Origin: Desulforegulaceae bacterium
GTDB lineage: Bacteria; Desulfobacterota; Desulfobacteria; Desulfobacterales; JACKCP01
DNA length: 37,539 nt
Assembly: GCA_034006035.1 (NCBI GenBank)
Contig: JAVETN010000020.1
Location: forward strand, 1-37,539
Reading direction: 5' to 3'
This document shows, piece after piece, positions 16,279 to 25,037 of the stretch (positions are counted from its first letter, which is position 1; every line of letters begins with the position of its first letter). The notes beneath the pieces are model-generated. The model saw only the letters and a list, made by a program, of their open reading frames with translations. It had not been told where the DNA came from and ran no database searches. The position numbers and the translations under genes are program-made.

Positions 16279-17580
16279 ATGGAATGGAAAAATGAATGGA
16301 AACCGCTTTTTGCAATAATAGTTGTTTTCCTTATATTTTTTTATCTCCCCATTGGAGCTGAACGCTTTGATACTGCAGTGATGGAAGCTCTTTACCTGAC
16401 AAAATGGTATGCAAGAGAGCATGTACTTTTATGCCTTGTTCCTGCATTTTTCATTGCAGGTGCAATTGCAGTTTTTGTAAGCCAGGCATCTGTAATGAAA
16501 TATCTTGGAGCAAAAGCAAACAAGATTCTTGCCTATGGAGTGGCTTCTGTTTCAGGAACAATTTTAGCTGTATGTTCATGTACAATTCTCCCTCTTTTTT
16601 CAGGAATTTACAAAATGGGAGCAGGACTTGGCCCTGCAGCCGCTTTTTTGTATTCAGGGCCAGCAATCAATGTACTTGCAATTGTTCTTACAGCAAGAGT
16701 TTTGGGCCCTGAACTTGGAATTGCAAGGGCAGTTGGTGCAATAGTTTTCAGTATAATTATCGGTCTTTTAATGCAGTTTATTTTCAGAAAAGAAGAAGAG
16801 GAAAAAATAAATGCCCAAATGATTCTGCCTGAAGATGAAACAAAAAGAAAATTATGGCAAGACTGTCTTTATTTTGCATCAATGGTAGGAATTCTTGTTT
16901 TTGCAAACTGGGGAAAACCCGGTGAAACTTCAGGAATCTGGGCAGAAATTTATAATCTAAAATGGATTATCACTTCTGTTTTTGCATCAGGTTTTGCAAT
17001 TATGCTCTGGCTGTGGTTTGAGCTTGCCCTTTGGAAAATAGCTTTAACAGCTTTTGTGACTGCACTTTTTGCATTTATATTTCCAGAAGAACCTCTTGTT
17101 TCTTTTACTGTGGGTGCAATAGGCCTCAGTGTTTTTACAAGTACTGACAAAGGTGAAACAAAAGAATGGTTCAGCTCATCCTGGGATTTTGCCAAACAAA
17201 TTATGCCCCTTCTTTTATTTGGAGTTTTAATTGCTGGTTTTTTACTTGGAAGAGTTGGAAATGAAGGGATTATTCCTTCCAGCTGGGTTTCTTCAGCAGT
17301 GGGAGGAAATTCAATTTCTTCAAACTTTTTTGCCTCTTTTGCAGGTGCTTTCATGTATTTTGCAACTTTAACTGAAGTTCCAATTTTGCAAGGACTTATA
17401 GGAAACGGCATGGGAAAAGGCCCGGCTCTTGCTCTTTTACTTGCAGGCCCTGCCTTAAGCCTTCCAAATATGCTTGTAATAAGAAGTGTTCTTGGAAATA
17501 AAAAAACAGCAGTTTTTATTGGTCTTGTAATAATAATGGCAACAATAAGCGGAATTGTTTATGGTTCCATTTTTGGATAA
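16279..17580 (+). CDS. Permease of the YraQ/ArsP (DUF318) family
   Basis: 433-aa integral membrane protein with about 10 predicted helices in two similar halves. The family marker AVCSCTILPLFSGIYKMGAGLGPAAAFLYSGPAIN carries C99 and C101. The second half has the related LLAGPALSLPNMLVIRSVLG. ArsP-type members export trivalent organoarsenicals, and others (SO_0444 group) are linked to copper or zinc tolerance. The paired Cys suggests a soft-metal or metalloid substrate. GGAGGG precedes the ATG. The context (ArsR regulator before, CxxC thioredoxin-like protein after) is a recurrent three-gene unit in anaerobes, suggesting reduction or hand-over of the substrate before export. The exact substrate cannot be read from sequence. 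Confidence 0.88.
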   Translation: MEWKNEWKPLFAIIVVFLIFFYLPIGAERFDTAVMEALYLTKWYAREHVLLCLVPAFFIAGAIAVFVSQASVMKYLGAKANKILAYGVASVSGTILAVCSCTILPLFSGIYKMGAGLGPAAAFLYSGPAINVLAIVLTARVLGPELGIARAVGAIVFSIIIGLLMQFIFRKEEEEKINAQMILPEDETKRKLWQDCLYFASMVGILVFANWGKPGETSGIWAEIYNLKWIITSVFASGFAIMLWLWFELALWKIALTAFVTALFAFIFPEEPLVSFTVGAIGLSVFTSTDKGETKEWFSSSWDFAKQIMPLLLFGVLIAGFLLGRVGNEGIIPSSWVSSAVGGNSISSNFFASFAGAFMYFATLTEVPILQGLIGNGMGKGPALALLLAGPALSLPNMLVIRSVLGNKKTAVFIGLVIIMATISGIVYGSIFG

Positions 17581-17605
17581 AAACATAATTTAAGGAGAAA
17601 ATAAA

Positions 17606-17836
17606 ATGAAAATACAAATTTTAGGTACAGGATGTGCCAAATGCAATAAGCTTGCGGAAAATGCAAAAAAAGCAGCCCAGGAATCAGGAATATCATTTGA
17701 AGTTGAAAAAATAACAGACATGAAACAAATAATGGCAATGGGAGTTATGATGACACCGGCTTTAGCTGTTGACGGAAAAATAAAGGTTGTTGGAAAAATT
17801 CCTTCTCCTGATGAAATAAAAAAACTGCTCAAATAA
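17606..17836 (+). CDS. Small redox-active thioredoxin-like protein (MTH895/TM0996 type)
   Basis: 76-aa minimal thioredoxin fold: MKIQILGTGCAKCNKLAENAKKAA with the C10-A-K-C13 redox pair, then FEVEKITDMKQIMAMGVMMTPALAVDGKIKVVG, where MMTPA is the cis-Pro loop. It is cytoplasmic (no signal peptide). Members of this family are usually encoded beside YraQ/ArsP permeases and ArsR regulators, as here (25 bp after the permease, AAGGAG ahead of ATG). It probably reduces or delivers the thiol-reactive substrate to the permease; this is inferred from context. Confidence 0.88.
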   Translation: MKIQILGTGCAKCNKLAENAKKAAQESGISFEVEKITDMKQIMAMGVMMTPALAVDGKIKVVGKIPSPDEIKKLLK

Positions 17837-17944
17837 AAGAATGGAAACAAAACCTAAAGTCAAACTTAAATTAAGCGTTTCATATTTTTAAATTAAAAAA
17901 CTTATAAAAAAAGCCTTTGAACTTAAAGAGCACAGGAACTTTTT

Positions 17945-19396
17945 ATGAAAAAAATATTTGTATTATTTTTGATAATTGTTTTAGCTTCCGGTATTTTTTT
18001 TTTAACTCAAACCCCTAAAGTGGAAGACAATTCAAATATCCTGGAAACAAACACCCTGGTGCATTCTCTTGACACCCATCTTAAAAAGAGCAAAAAAGAC
18101 GATCTTGATAAAATTACTGAAAGAAAATACATAAGAGTTTTAACTACTTTAAATAAAACAAATTTTTACTTATTAGACGGTAATTTATTTGGTTATGAAT
18201 ATTCTCTTTTAAAAAAATACGAAAACTATCTCAATAAAAACATAAGCCGCAATAATTTAAAAACAGCAATGGAATTCATTCCTGTATCAAGAAATGAACT
18301 TATTCCCATGCTTAATCAGGGATATGGAGATATTGCAGCAGCAGGCCTTACTATAACTCCTCAGAGAAAAGAAGAAATTGATTTCACAACCCCCTATCTT
18401 TCAGGAATAAAAGAAGTGGTAGTTACTCCTAAAAATAAAGCTCTACTGGAAAACAAATATGAACTTTCAGGAAAAAAAGTCTGGGTGAGAAAAAGCAGCA
18501 GCTACTATGAAAGTCTTTTACTATTAAATTCCGAACTTGAAAATATGAAAAGAAAAAAAGTAAGAATTATAACCATAGACGAAAATGTTGAAACAGAACA
18601 AATTCTTGAAATGGTAAATTCCGGAGCAGTCACTGCAACTATAGCTGACAGTCATATTGCAGAGATATGGAGTGAAGTTCTTGAAAACATTCAAATCCAT
18701 GAAAAAATAATTTTAAGAAAAAATTCTCAAATAGCCTGGGCAGTGAGAAAAAACAACCCTGAACTAAAAAAAAGCCTGAATAGCTTTTTAAAACAACATA
18801 AACAAGGAAGTCTTATTGGAAATATATTTTTCAACAGGTATTATAAAGACTCAGAAAAATTAAAAAACCCAGGTGAGCTTGAAAATTGGGAAAACTTGAA
18901 CACTTACAAAAATTATATAAAAAAATATTCATCAAAATATAATTTTGACTGGCTTTTGATAATGGCCATAGCTTTTCAAGAATCAGGCTTTGATAATTCA
19001 AAAACAAGCCATAAAGGAGCAGTGGGAGTAATGCAGATTCTGCCCTCAACTGCTGGTGATAAAAACATAAATATTAAAGAGGTAACCAAGCCTGAAAACA
19101 ATATCCATGCCGGAGTAAAATACCTTGATTTTATCAGAAACAGATATTTTTCAGATCCTGAAATTGATGAAAATGACCAGATAAGACTGACTCTTGCAGC
19201 TTATAATGCAGGCCCTGCCAAAATAAGACAAGCAAGAAAACAAGCTGATAAAATGGGACTTGATCCCAATAAATGGTTTAGAAATGTAGAAATCGGTGTT
19301 CTTAAAACGATTGGAAATGAGCCTGTGGAATATGTGAGCAATATCAATAGATATTACCTTCTTTACAATAATATTTTTTCTGAACACAGCAAATAA
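17945..19396 (+). CDS. mltF: Membrane-bound lytic transglycosylase, MltF type
   Basis: 483 aa. It has an N-terminal signal or anchor (KKIFVLFLIIVLASGIFFL) without a lipobox Cys. A periplasmic solute-binding-like domain (SBP_bac_3, about residues 60-300; LNQGYGDIAAAGLTITPQRKEEIDFTTPYLSG) is regulatory in MltF. A C-terminal SLT/LT domain (about 325-470) has catalytic Glu346 in AIAFQESGFDNSKTSHKGAVGVMQILPSTA and the LTLAAYNAGPAKIRQAR segment. It cleaves the MurNAc-GlcNAc bond in peptidoglycan to give anhydro ends. It lies 108 bp after the permease operon and is probably a separate transcription unit. Confidence 0.9.
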   Translation: MKKIFVLFLIIVLASGIFFLTQTPKVEDNSNILETNTLVHSLDTHLKKSKKDDLDKITERKYIRVLTTLNKTNFYLLDGNLFGYEYSLLKKYENYLNKNISRNNLKTAMEFIPVSRNELIPMLNQGYGDIAAAGLTITPQRKEEIDFTTPYLSGIKEVVVTPKNKALLENKYELSGKKVWVRKSSSYYESLLLLNSELENMKRKKVRIITIDENVETEQILEMVNSGAVTATIADSHIAEIWSEVLENIQIHEKIILRKNSQIAWAVRKNNPELKKSLNSFLKQHKQGSLIGNIFFNRYYKDSEKLKNPGELENWENLNTYKNYIKKYSSKYNFDWLLIMAIAFQESGFDNSKTSHKGAVGVMQILPSTAGDKNINIKEVTKPENNIHAGVKYLDFIRNRYFSDPEIDENDQIRLTLAAYNAGPAKIRQARKQADKMGLDPNKWFRNVEIGVLKTIGNEPVEYVSNINRYYLLYNNIFSEHSK

Positions 19397-19531
19397 GGAT
19401 TATTCAAAGACTGCCTTTTTGACAAACCACCAAAATAAAATTGAATCCACCTCTTTACAACTTAAAGGGGTGATTGATAAAGTAATTTACACTATTAGTT
19501 AGCCAGGGAAGAAAAGTATAATCAAAAAAGA

Positions 19532-19605
19532 AAGTTCATTTTGTTTAAAAGTTAAATAAGTATCTGTTTTTTTAACTTTATTTTTAAACAATTTTATAAA
19601 CAAAA
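19532..19605 (+). repeat. Copy E of a ~74-bp dispersed repeat
   Basis: Aligns with four other copies (22121, 22335, 22682, 30996 regions) in the same orientation. Shared blocks here are TTTGTT-AAAA, TAAGTATCTG and the ATTTTATAAACA end. It lies 40 bp upstream of the thioesterase gene. Confidence 0.55.
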
Positions 19606-19648
19606 ACCTAGAGTTTTGAACAAAAAGTATTTTTAGAGGAGGAAAAAA

Positions 19649-20476
19649 ATGACAGAAAAACAAAGTCTTCATCCATTTGATCAAGCTATCAGTTTAACAA
19701 AAAAAGAAGATAAATATATAGGGGAAACTTCAGCTCTTTATGAAAACATGGTGGGCCCTTATGGAGGGATTATTGCGGCAGTTCTTCTCAATTCAGTAAT
19801 GATTCACCCACAGCGTCTTGGAGATCCCCTGGCACTGACAGTAAACTATGCTGCTCCTGTAAAAAACGGAAAATTTGAAATAAAACCTCTTCCTGTCCGT
19901 ACAAACCGCTCTACCCAGCACTGGTATCTAACCCTATCTCAGGATGACGGAATAGCTGCAACAGCAACAATTGTAACAGCAAACCGAAGAGAAACCTGGT
20001 CCAGCCAGGAAAAAACCATGCCCGAAGTTCCGGATGTCAATGAAATTGATTCTTTCTCAATAAAAGGACTTCCTTCATGGTTTAACCAATACGACGTAAG
20101 ACCAATAAGAGGAAGCATGCCTCCTTTTTTAGAAATAAAAGGAGAAGAGCCTTTTAAAGCATCAAATATCACCCAGTGGATTAGAGATAATCCTAAACGA
20201 AAAATGGATTTTTTATCTTTAGCATCTTTTGCAGACTCTCCAGTGCCCGGGGTTTATGTTAGAAGAAACAACTTTGTTCCAACAGGAACAGTGTCCTTTA
20301 CTGTATATTTTCATTCAACAATAGAAGAGCTCAATGATAAAGAAGATGGTTTTGTTCTTGTAGATGTTGAAAGCAGCAGGATTCACAACAATTATTGCGA
20401 TCAATCCGGTGAAATATGGTCAGAAGATAAAGTTCTTCTGGCTACCACATCCCAGATTCTATATTTTAGAGAATAA
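19649..20476 (+). CDS. Acyl-CoA thioesterase-like protein (TesB/4HBT_3 type)
   Basis: 275 aa. It looks like a double hot-dog thioesterase. The N-terminal half has MVGPYGGIIAAVLLNSVMIHPQRLGDPLALTVNYAAPVKNGKFEI, matching the helix and strand pattern of the TesB-like family. The strand QHWYLTLSQDDGIAATATIVTANRRETWS follows. The second half has a matching block (DFLSLASFADSPVPGVYVRRNN, GTVSFTVYFHSTIEELN, SSRIHNNYCDQSGEIWSEDKVLLATTSQILYF). Catalytic residues of TesB (Asp, Gln, Thr) cannot be assigned with certainty. AGGAGG lies before the ATG. Convergent with the CoA transferase, so acyl-CoA metabolism is a local theme. Confidence 0.8.
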   Translation: MTEKQSLHPFDQAISLTKKEDKYIGETSALYENMVGPYGGIIAAVLLNSVMIHPQRLGDPLALTVNYAAPVKNGKFEIKPLPVRTNRSTQHWYLTLSQDDGIAATATIVTANRRETWSSQEKTMPEVPDVNEIDSFSIKGLPSWFNQYDVRPIRGSMPPFLEIKGEEPFKASNITQWIRDNPKRKMDFLSLASFADSPVPGVYVRRNNFVPTGTVSFTVYFHSTIEELNDKEDGFVLVDVESSRIHNNYCDQSGEIWSEDKVLLATTSQILYFRE

Positions 20477-20488
20477 TAATTATCTATC

Positions 20489-20528
20489 ATTGTCATCACC
20501 ACAAATAAAACCCCGGGGTGATGACAAT
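20489..20528. terminator. Bidirectional hairpin between convergent genes
   Basis: Perfect 12-bp arms ATTGTCATCACC (20489-20500) and GGTGATGACAAT (20517-20528). It lies 13 bp after the thioesterase stop and 20 bp after the CoA transferase stop. There is no long T tract, but position and strength fit termination from both sides. Confidence 0.7.
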
Positions 20529-20548
20529 CCTAAACATTTAAAATGAAA

Positions 20549-21877
20549 TCAGCTCCAGATATTCATATCCATTGCATTTTTAGTCAGTTCGTCCCTAAAG
20601 TCAGGATGAGCAATGCCTATAAGAGCTTTTGCCCTTTCAAAAGTTGACTTACCTTTAAGCTGAACTATTCCAAATTCAGTTGCCACATATTGAACCAGAG
20701 ATCTTGGTAAAGTCACAATTGACCCTGGCTTAAGAGTGGGTACTATTCTTGAATGTATTTTTCCTTGTTTGTCAGTATAAGTTGAACTAAGGCCTATTAT
20801 CCCTTTTCCTCCTTTAGAACCAAAGGCTCCAACTATGAAATCTAGCTGCCCTCCTGTTCCTGAAATTTGCCTTGTTCCAGCTGTTTCTGAACACACCTGG
20901 GTAAAAAGATCAATTTCAACCGCATTGTTTACTGCAACAACTTTTTCATTTACAGCTATTATTTTTGGATCGTTGATATAGTTTACAGGATATGAAGCAC
21001 AGGAAGGGTGTGAATTTATAAAATCATAAAGCTTTGATGTTCCTAAAGCAAAAGTGTATACCATTTTATATTTGTCTATGGTTTTGTTTGCCCCTGTTAC
21101 TATGCCCTTGTTGTAAAGATCAACAAAAGAGTCCACAAGCATTTCTGTATGAACACCCAGATCCTTAAGTTTGCTTTCTCCAATAAGGCTTCCAATAACA
21201 TTGGGAAGTGCACCTATTCCAAGCTGAAGACAAGACCCGTCTTCTATTTCTTTCATTATATGCTCTGCAATTTTTACATCAATTTCTGAAGGTGACATAG
21301 AAGGCACTTCAGGAAGTTTATTTGATTTTCCTTCAACTATTTTATCAACTTGAGAAATATGAATTGATTCGCGGTTGCCTCCAAGGCATTGGGGAATATT
21401 TTCATTTATCTCTAAAATTACTTTTTTTGTCTTCTCAATAACAGCCGGTGTTATAGAATTTGAAATACCAAAGTTAAAATAGCCTTTTGAATCCATTTTA
21501 CCAACGCTGATAAAAGCAAGATCATAATCTCTGTATTTTCTTATCAGCCTGGGCCCCTGATGGTAGGTAAGAGGAATATAATTACAAAGCCCCTCTTTAT
21601 GAAGTTTCCTGCTTACTCCCCCAAAATGCCAATCATTCAAAGTAAAATGTTTACCTTCAGGATCTTGAGCTACAAGCTTGGATAGTTTGGTAAAACAGGT
21701 TCCTTCAACATTGATATTTTCAAGGTCAGTAATTCTTTTTGACAAAGCTTCATCAAGTGTTTCCGGAAAAAGAGTAAACTCACTATAAAAAATCCTGTCA
21801 CCCGACTTTACTGTTTTTACTGCTTCATCTGAAGAAACAAGTTTTTTTTGATATTCACCCTTAAAATCCCTTTTCAT
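20549..21877 (-). CDS. Acetyl/butyryl-CoA:acetate CoA-transferase or CoA hydrolase
   Basis: 442-aa class I CoA-transferase of the acetyl-CoA hydrolase / 4-hydroxybutyrate CoA-transferase family. Evidence: QGPRLIRKYRDYDLAFISVGKMDSKGYFNFGISNS, the LQLGIGALPNVIGSLI helix, catalytic Glu245 in LGVHTEMLVDSF, and the C-terminal VCSETAGTRQISGTGGQLDFIVGAFGSKGGKGIIGLSSTYTDKQG. It moves CoA between short acyl groups such as butyrate, propionate or acetate, which suits a fatty-acid-oxidising or fermenting anaerobe. The exact acyl preference is not visible. AGAGGAA lies before the ATG. An 850-bp palindrome-rich gap lies upstream. Confidence 0.9.
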   Translation of the reverse strand: MKRDFKGEYQKKLVSSDEAVKTVKSGDRIFYSEFTLFPETLDEALSKRITDLENINVEGTCFTKLSKLVAQDPEGKHFTLNDWHFGGVSRKLHKEGLCNYIPLTYHQGPRLIRKYRDYDLAFISVGKMDSKGYFNFGISNSITPAVIEKTKKVILEINENIPQCLGGNRESIHISQVDKIVEGKSNKLPEVPSMSPSEIDVKIAEHIMKEIEDGSCLQLGIGALPNVIGSLIGESKLKDLGVHTEMLVDSFVDLYNKGIVTGANKTIDKYKMVYTFALGTSKLYDFINSHPSCASYPVNYINDPKIIAVNEKVVAVNNAVEIDLFTQVCSETAGTRQISGTGGQLDFIVGAFGSKGGKGIIGLSSTYTDKQGKIHSRIVPTLKPGSIVTLPRSLVQYVATEFGIVQLKGKSTFERAKALIGIAHPDFRDELTKNAMDMNIWS

Positions 21878-22120
21878 TTTTTCCTCTTTTTGTCTGAAGT
21901 TAAAATATATAAAAGTCTGTTTTTTATTTTTAAAATTAACAATTAAATTTTTAGTAAAAGAATTATATATAACCCTCTTTTTTAACTGTCAAAAGGTTCC
22001 AGGGTTAGCCCTTAAAACCACTGTTTTAATCAAGCGGCTCTTGTTATCTCAGTGATTTGAGTTAAACTCGGAGTACAATCACAATAAATTCGGTTTTTAT
22101 AAACAAATCTGCTTCAAAAA

Positions 22121-22200
22121 AAGTTGAATTTGTTGAAAAAAGAGTTAAGTATTTGAAATTAAACAAATACTTTTCAACATTGTTTTAAACAATAATATTT
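22121..22200 (+). repeat. Copy A of the ~74-bp dispersed repeat
   Basis: Best-folding copy: TGTTGAAAA near the left end pairs with TTTTCAACA near the right end, and AGTATTTG pairs with CAAATACT inside around an eight-base loop. Confidence 0.65.
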
Positions 22201-22334
22201 TATAGGAATTGAAGTTTTCCTTGCCAGATTAAATTCTAGTTTCCAGGTTATAAGAGTGGAAAATATCTTTAAAAATTGGAATTTAGAGCTGATTTTAGTA
22301 AGTTTAGCTGAAGAACAAAACTTCTTTATTTGAA

Positions 22335-22406
22335 ATGTCTAATTTGTTAAAAAAGAGGATAAGTATCTGAAATTAGACAACTAGTTATTAACATTTTTAT
22401 CAACAT
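22335..22406 (+). repeat. Copy B of the ~74-bp dispersed repeat
   Basis: Shares AATTTGTT-AAAAAAGAG, TAAGTAT-TGAAATTA and AACATTTTTAT-AACA with copies A and C. Confidence 0.65.
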
Positions 22407-22477
22407 AGTTCAGGTTCTTTTTGTCAAACCAACTGAAGTTTTAAACAAAACACAGCCATACTAGCAAAGAAGAATGT

Positions 22478-22570
22478 AATCAGTCTTTATTTATACCTAG
22501 GTTGAGGGCTTTTCAATTTGCCGTTATCTGCGGCAAACTTGAAAATCGCTCAATTCAGGTTATACTGATT
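22478..22570. repeat. 93-bp interrupted palindrome
   Basis: Successive paired blocks read inward: AATCAGT/ACTGATT, TATACCT/AGGTTATA, TTGAG/CTCAA, TTTTCAATTTGCCG/CGGCAAACTTGAAAA (one bulge), with a short loop around 22526. It lies in the 850-bp gene-free gap 21878-22727, which holds repeat copies A, B and C, a TTTCCAG/CTGGAAA inverted repeat near 22621-22642, and no ORF I would call a gene. The element has no T tract and looks like a mobile palindrome (REP/MITE-like) or a structured RNA. Confidence 0.65.
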
Positions 22571-22681
22571 TCTAAACTCCTCAAATGACCTTAATTATTA
22601 AAAGATATTTTTATAATTGGATTTCCAGGCAAGAAACTGGAAATGATAAGTAAACTAAATAAATCTATTTTTTAAAACAAA

Positions 22682-22755
22682 ATGTCAAATTTGTTAAAAA
22701 CAAAGATAAAGATCTGATTTTAAACAATTAATTTTCAACATTTTTATAGACAATA
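22682..22755 (+). repeat. Copy C of the ~74-bp dispersed repeat
   Basis: Closest to copies B and D (AAATTTGTTAAAAACAA, TTTTCAACATTTTTATA-ACAAT). It overlaps the last 28 bp of pbpC, so the repeat supplies the final codons and the stop of that gene. Confidence 0.65.
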
Positions 22756-25019
22756 TTAATTTTAATCCTGTCAGAACGCCCAAAATCATCAGAAACTGAA
22801 ATAACTTGCCTTCCTTCATCTGCTTCCCAGATAAATACTTTTTCAGGTTTGGATTTTCCAAGATAATTTGTATTTGAAAACCAATAAAAATTTTCCACTC
22901 CAGGCCCGCTTGAAGCTTTAAGGGGAATTTTGCGGTTGTTTTTTAAAATAATATAATCAACCCCTGAAGTTGGAGAGGTTATTTTTGGTGAAATTCCAGA
23001 ATCTGTAAAATTTGAAACCAGACATTCTTTTTTAAAAGGAGGAATGGTTTTTATATAAATTCCGCCTTTTTCAAAAAGAGCTTTCATTTCTCCTGACCAA
23101 AATTCATAAATTTTTATTTCTGTTTTCTCAGGTAAAAACTTACAATCCCTTAAACCTGTTTTTTTATCAATAAAAACAGGTCTATGAAGTTCTGAAACAT
23201 CAATTGGAGAAACTTTTGGGATAAACCATGCTTTTGTTGTGTGGGGAGTGTATTTTCCGGGAAATTTTCCAGAAAGATTACAAACATCAACTTTTTTAAG
23301 ATTGAGATCATAGGGAATTTTACTATCAGCCTCTGGTTTTTTATAATTTATCAACTGGTTTATTATATCAAAAAATAAAGGGCCGGCTCCTTTTCTTCCT
23401 GTAAATGAAGGATTTCCCTCTCCATCAAAATTTCCAACCCAGACAACCAAAACATAATCTCCAAAAATTCCTGCTGCAACTCCGTCCCTGAATCCATAGG
23501 AAGTTCCGGTTTTCCAGGAAATTTTGGTATGGTTGGTTTTGAATTTTTCAAACCCTTTTGGAGGAGGATTTTTTGAAAGCTCAGTTTTTATAATAAAAGA
23601 AGCTTCCCTGGATAATAATCTTTTTTTAGTTTTATTTGATTTTTCATTTTTAATAAATTTCAAGCTTTTAAATTCGCCCAGATTCCCCAATACGCTATAA
23701 AGAGATCCAAGTTCTAAAAGAGTTGTTTCCCCTCCTCCTAAAACAAGAGAAAGTCCATAAAAACTTTTATTTCTTAAATCTTCAACCCTGGCAGAATATA
23801 AAAAATCATGGAGATCTGGATTTTTTATTTTTGAAGCAAGATAAACTGCTGGAAGATTTCTGCTTTTTCTTAAAGCATCCATGGCAAAAACAGGGCCTTC
23901 GAATTTTTTATCGTAATTTTCAGGAGTAAACCCTCCAAATGAGGTTGGAGAGTCCTTTAAAAGGGTATGGGAATGGATAATTCCCTGATCAAGGGCAAGG
24001 CCGTAAACAAAGGGCTTTAAAGCAGAACCAGGAGATCTTTTTGAAGTGCATCCATTCACCTGACCCTGAATTGAATCATCAAAATAATTGGCTGAACCCA
24101 CCATTGCCTCTAATTCACCTGTTTTAAAATTAATAAGCAAAGAAGCGGCATTTCTTATTCCAAAAATCTTTTTTCTTTCAATATAGGAAGTTATTCTTTT
24201 TTCAATAATTTCCTGAAGATTTAAATCAATAGTTGTTAATATGTTCTTTTTGTAAAATAGATCTTTTTTTTCAAGAAAATCTGTAAAATGGGGTGATTTA
24301 AATGGAATTTCACTGATTTTATAAAATTTTAAGGGAGGAATCTCTGTTTTTTTATCAAGGATTTCACAAAGCCTTTTTTTTGCCTTTCCAAGCTCAGCTT
24401 CTCCTGATTTTGAACTAGGATATCTCTTTGCAGGATTCTGGGGAATTACAGCAAGGGAAACCGCCTCATAAAAATTTAGAGCTGAAACCGGTTTATGAAA
24501 AAAAATTTCTGAAGCTGATCCAACTCCTTCAATATTTCCCCCATATGGGGCAAGATTAAAATATGCTTCTAAAATTTCTTTTTTAGAATAATGCCTTTCA
24601 AGCTGAATTGCTTTTAAAATCTGGGTAAATTTTCCTTTCACAGACCTTGAATCAATTTTAAACCTTAATCTTGCAACCTGCATGGTCAGTGTTGATCCTC
24701 CGACCATTCTTTTTTTAAAAATATAAGTATCTGAAAAAGCTCTTAAAATCGAGAAAGGATTAAACCCGGGATGATAATAAAAATATTTATCTTCATAAGC
24801 TAAAACTGCTTTTTCAAGATTTTGGGGAATTTTTTCTATATCTGTAAAAAGCCTGTACTTGTCATCATCTGAAAGTGTAAGCCTTAAAAGCTTTCCTGAT
24901 TTATCTTTATATGCTTTTGACCATGTTTTTAAGGGGTAAAGTCCTGGATCTGGAATTCTTATCCAGACCCAGGACAAAATTATTAAAAGAAAAAACTGAC
25001 AAAGAAGAATTTTTTTCAA
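22728..25019 (-). CDS. pbpC: Penicillin-binding protein 1C
   Basis: 763-aa bifunctional peptidoglycan synthase (E. coli PbpC is about 770). N-terminal membrane anchor (ILLCQFFLLIILSWVWI). The glycosyltransferase domain has LAYEDKYFYYHPGFNPFSILRA, GGSTLTMQVARL and KKEILEAYFNLAPYGGNIEGVGSASEIFF. The transpeptidase domain has RSPGSALKPFVYGLALDQG (catalytic Ser in the SxxK of GSALKP) and WKTGTSYGFRDG. A C-terminal BiPBP_C-type domain (about 690-763) follows. The start is TTG 25019, as no ATG is available after the in-frame stop upstream, and the ribosome-binding site is weak. It lies 18 bp downstream of yfhM, so it is probably coupled to it. Confidence 0.93.
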   Translation of the reverse strand: MKKILLCQFFLLIILSWVWIRIPDPGLYPLKTWSKAYKDKSGKLLRLTLSDDDKYRLFTDIEKIPQNLEKAVLAYEDKYFYYHPGFNPFSILRAFSDTYIFKKRMVGGSTLTMQVARLRFKIDSRSVKGKFTQILKAIQLERHYSKKEILEAYFNLAPYGGNIEGVGSASEIFFHKPVSALNFYEAVSLAVIPQNPAKRYPSSKSGEAELGKAKKRLCEILDKKTEIPPLKFYKISEIPFKSPHFTDFLEKKDLFYKKNILTTIDLNLQEIIEKRITSYIERKKIFGIRNAASLLINFKTGELEAMVGSANYFDDSIQGQVNGCTSKRSPGSALKPFVYGLALDQGIIHSHTLLKDSPTSFGGFTPENYDKKFEGPVFAMDALRKSRNLPAVYLASKIKNPDLHDFLYSARVEDLRNKSFYGLSLVLGGGETTLLELGSLYSVLGNLGEFKSLKFIKNEKSNKTKKRLLSREASFIIKTELSKNPPPKGFEKFKTNHTKISWKTGTSYGFRDGVAAGIFGDYVLVVWVGNFDGEGNPSFTGRKGAGPLFFDIINQLINYKKPEADSKIPYDLNLKKVDVCNLSGKFPGKYTPHTTKAWFIPKVSPIDVSELHRPVFIDKKTGLRDCKFLPEKTEIKIYEFWSGEMKALFEKGGIYIKTIPPFKKECLVSNFTDSGISPKITSPTSGVDYIILKNNRKIPLKASSGPGVENFYWFSNTNYLGKSKPEKVFIWEADEGRQVISVSDDFGRSDRIKINIVYKNVEN

Positions 25020-25037
25020 AATAAACCCAAGATCAAT

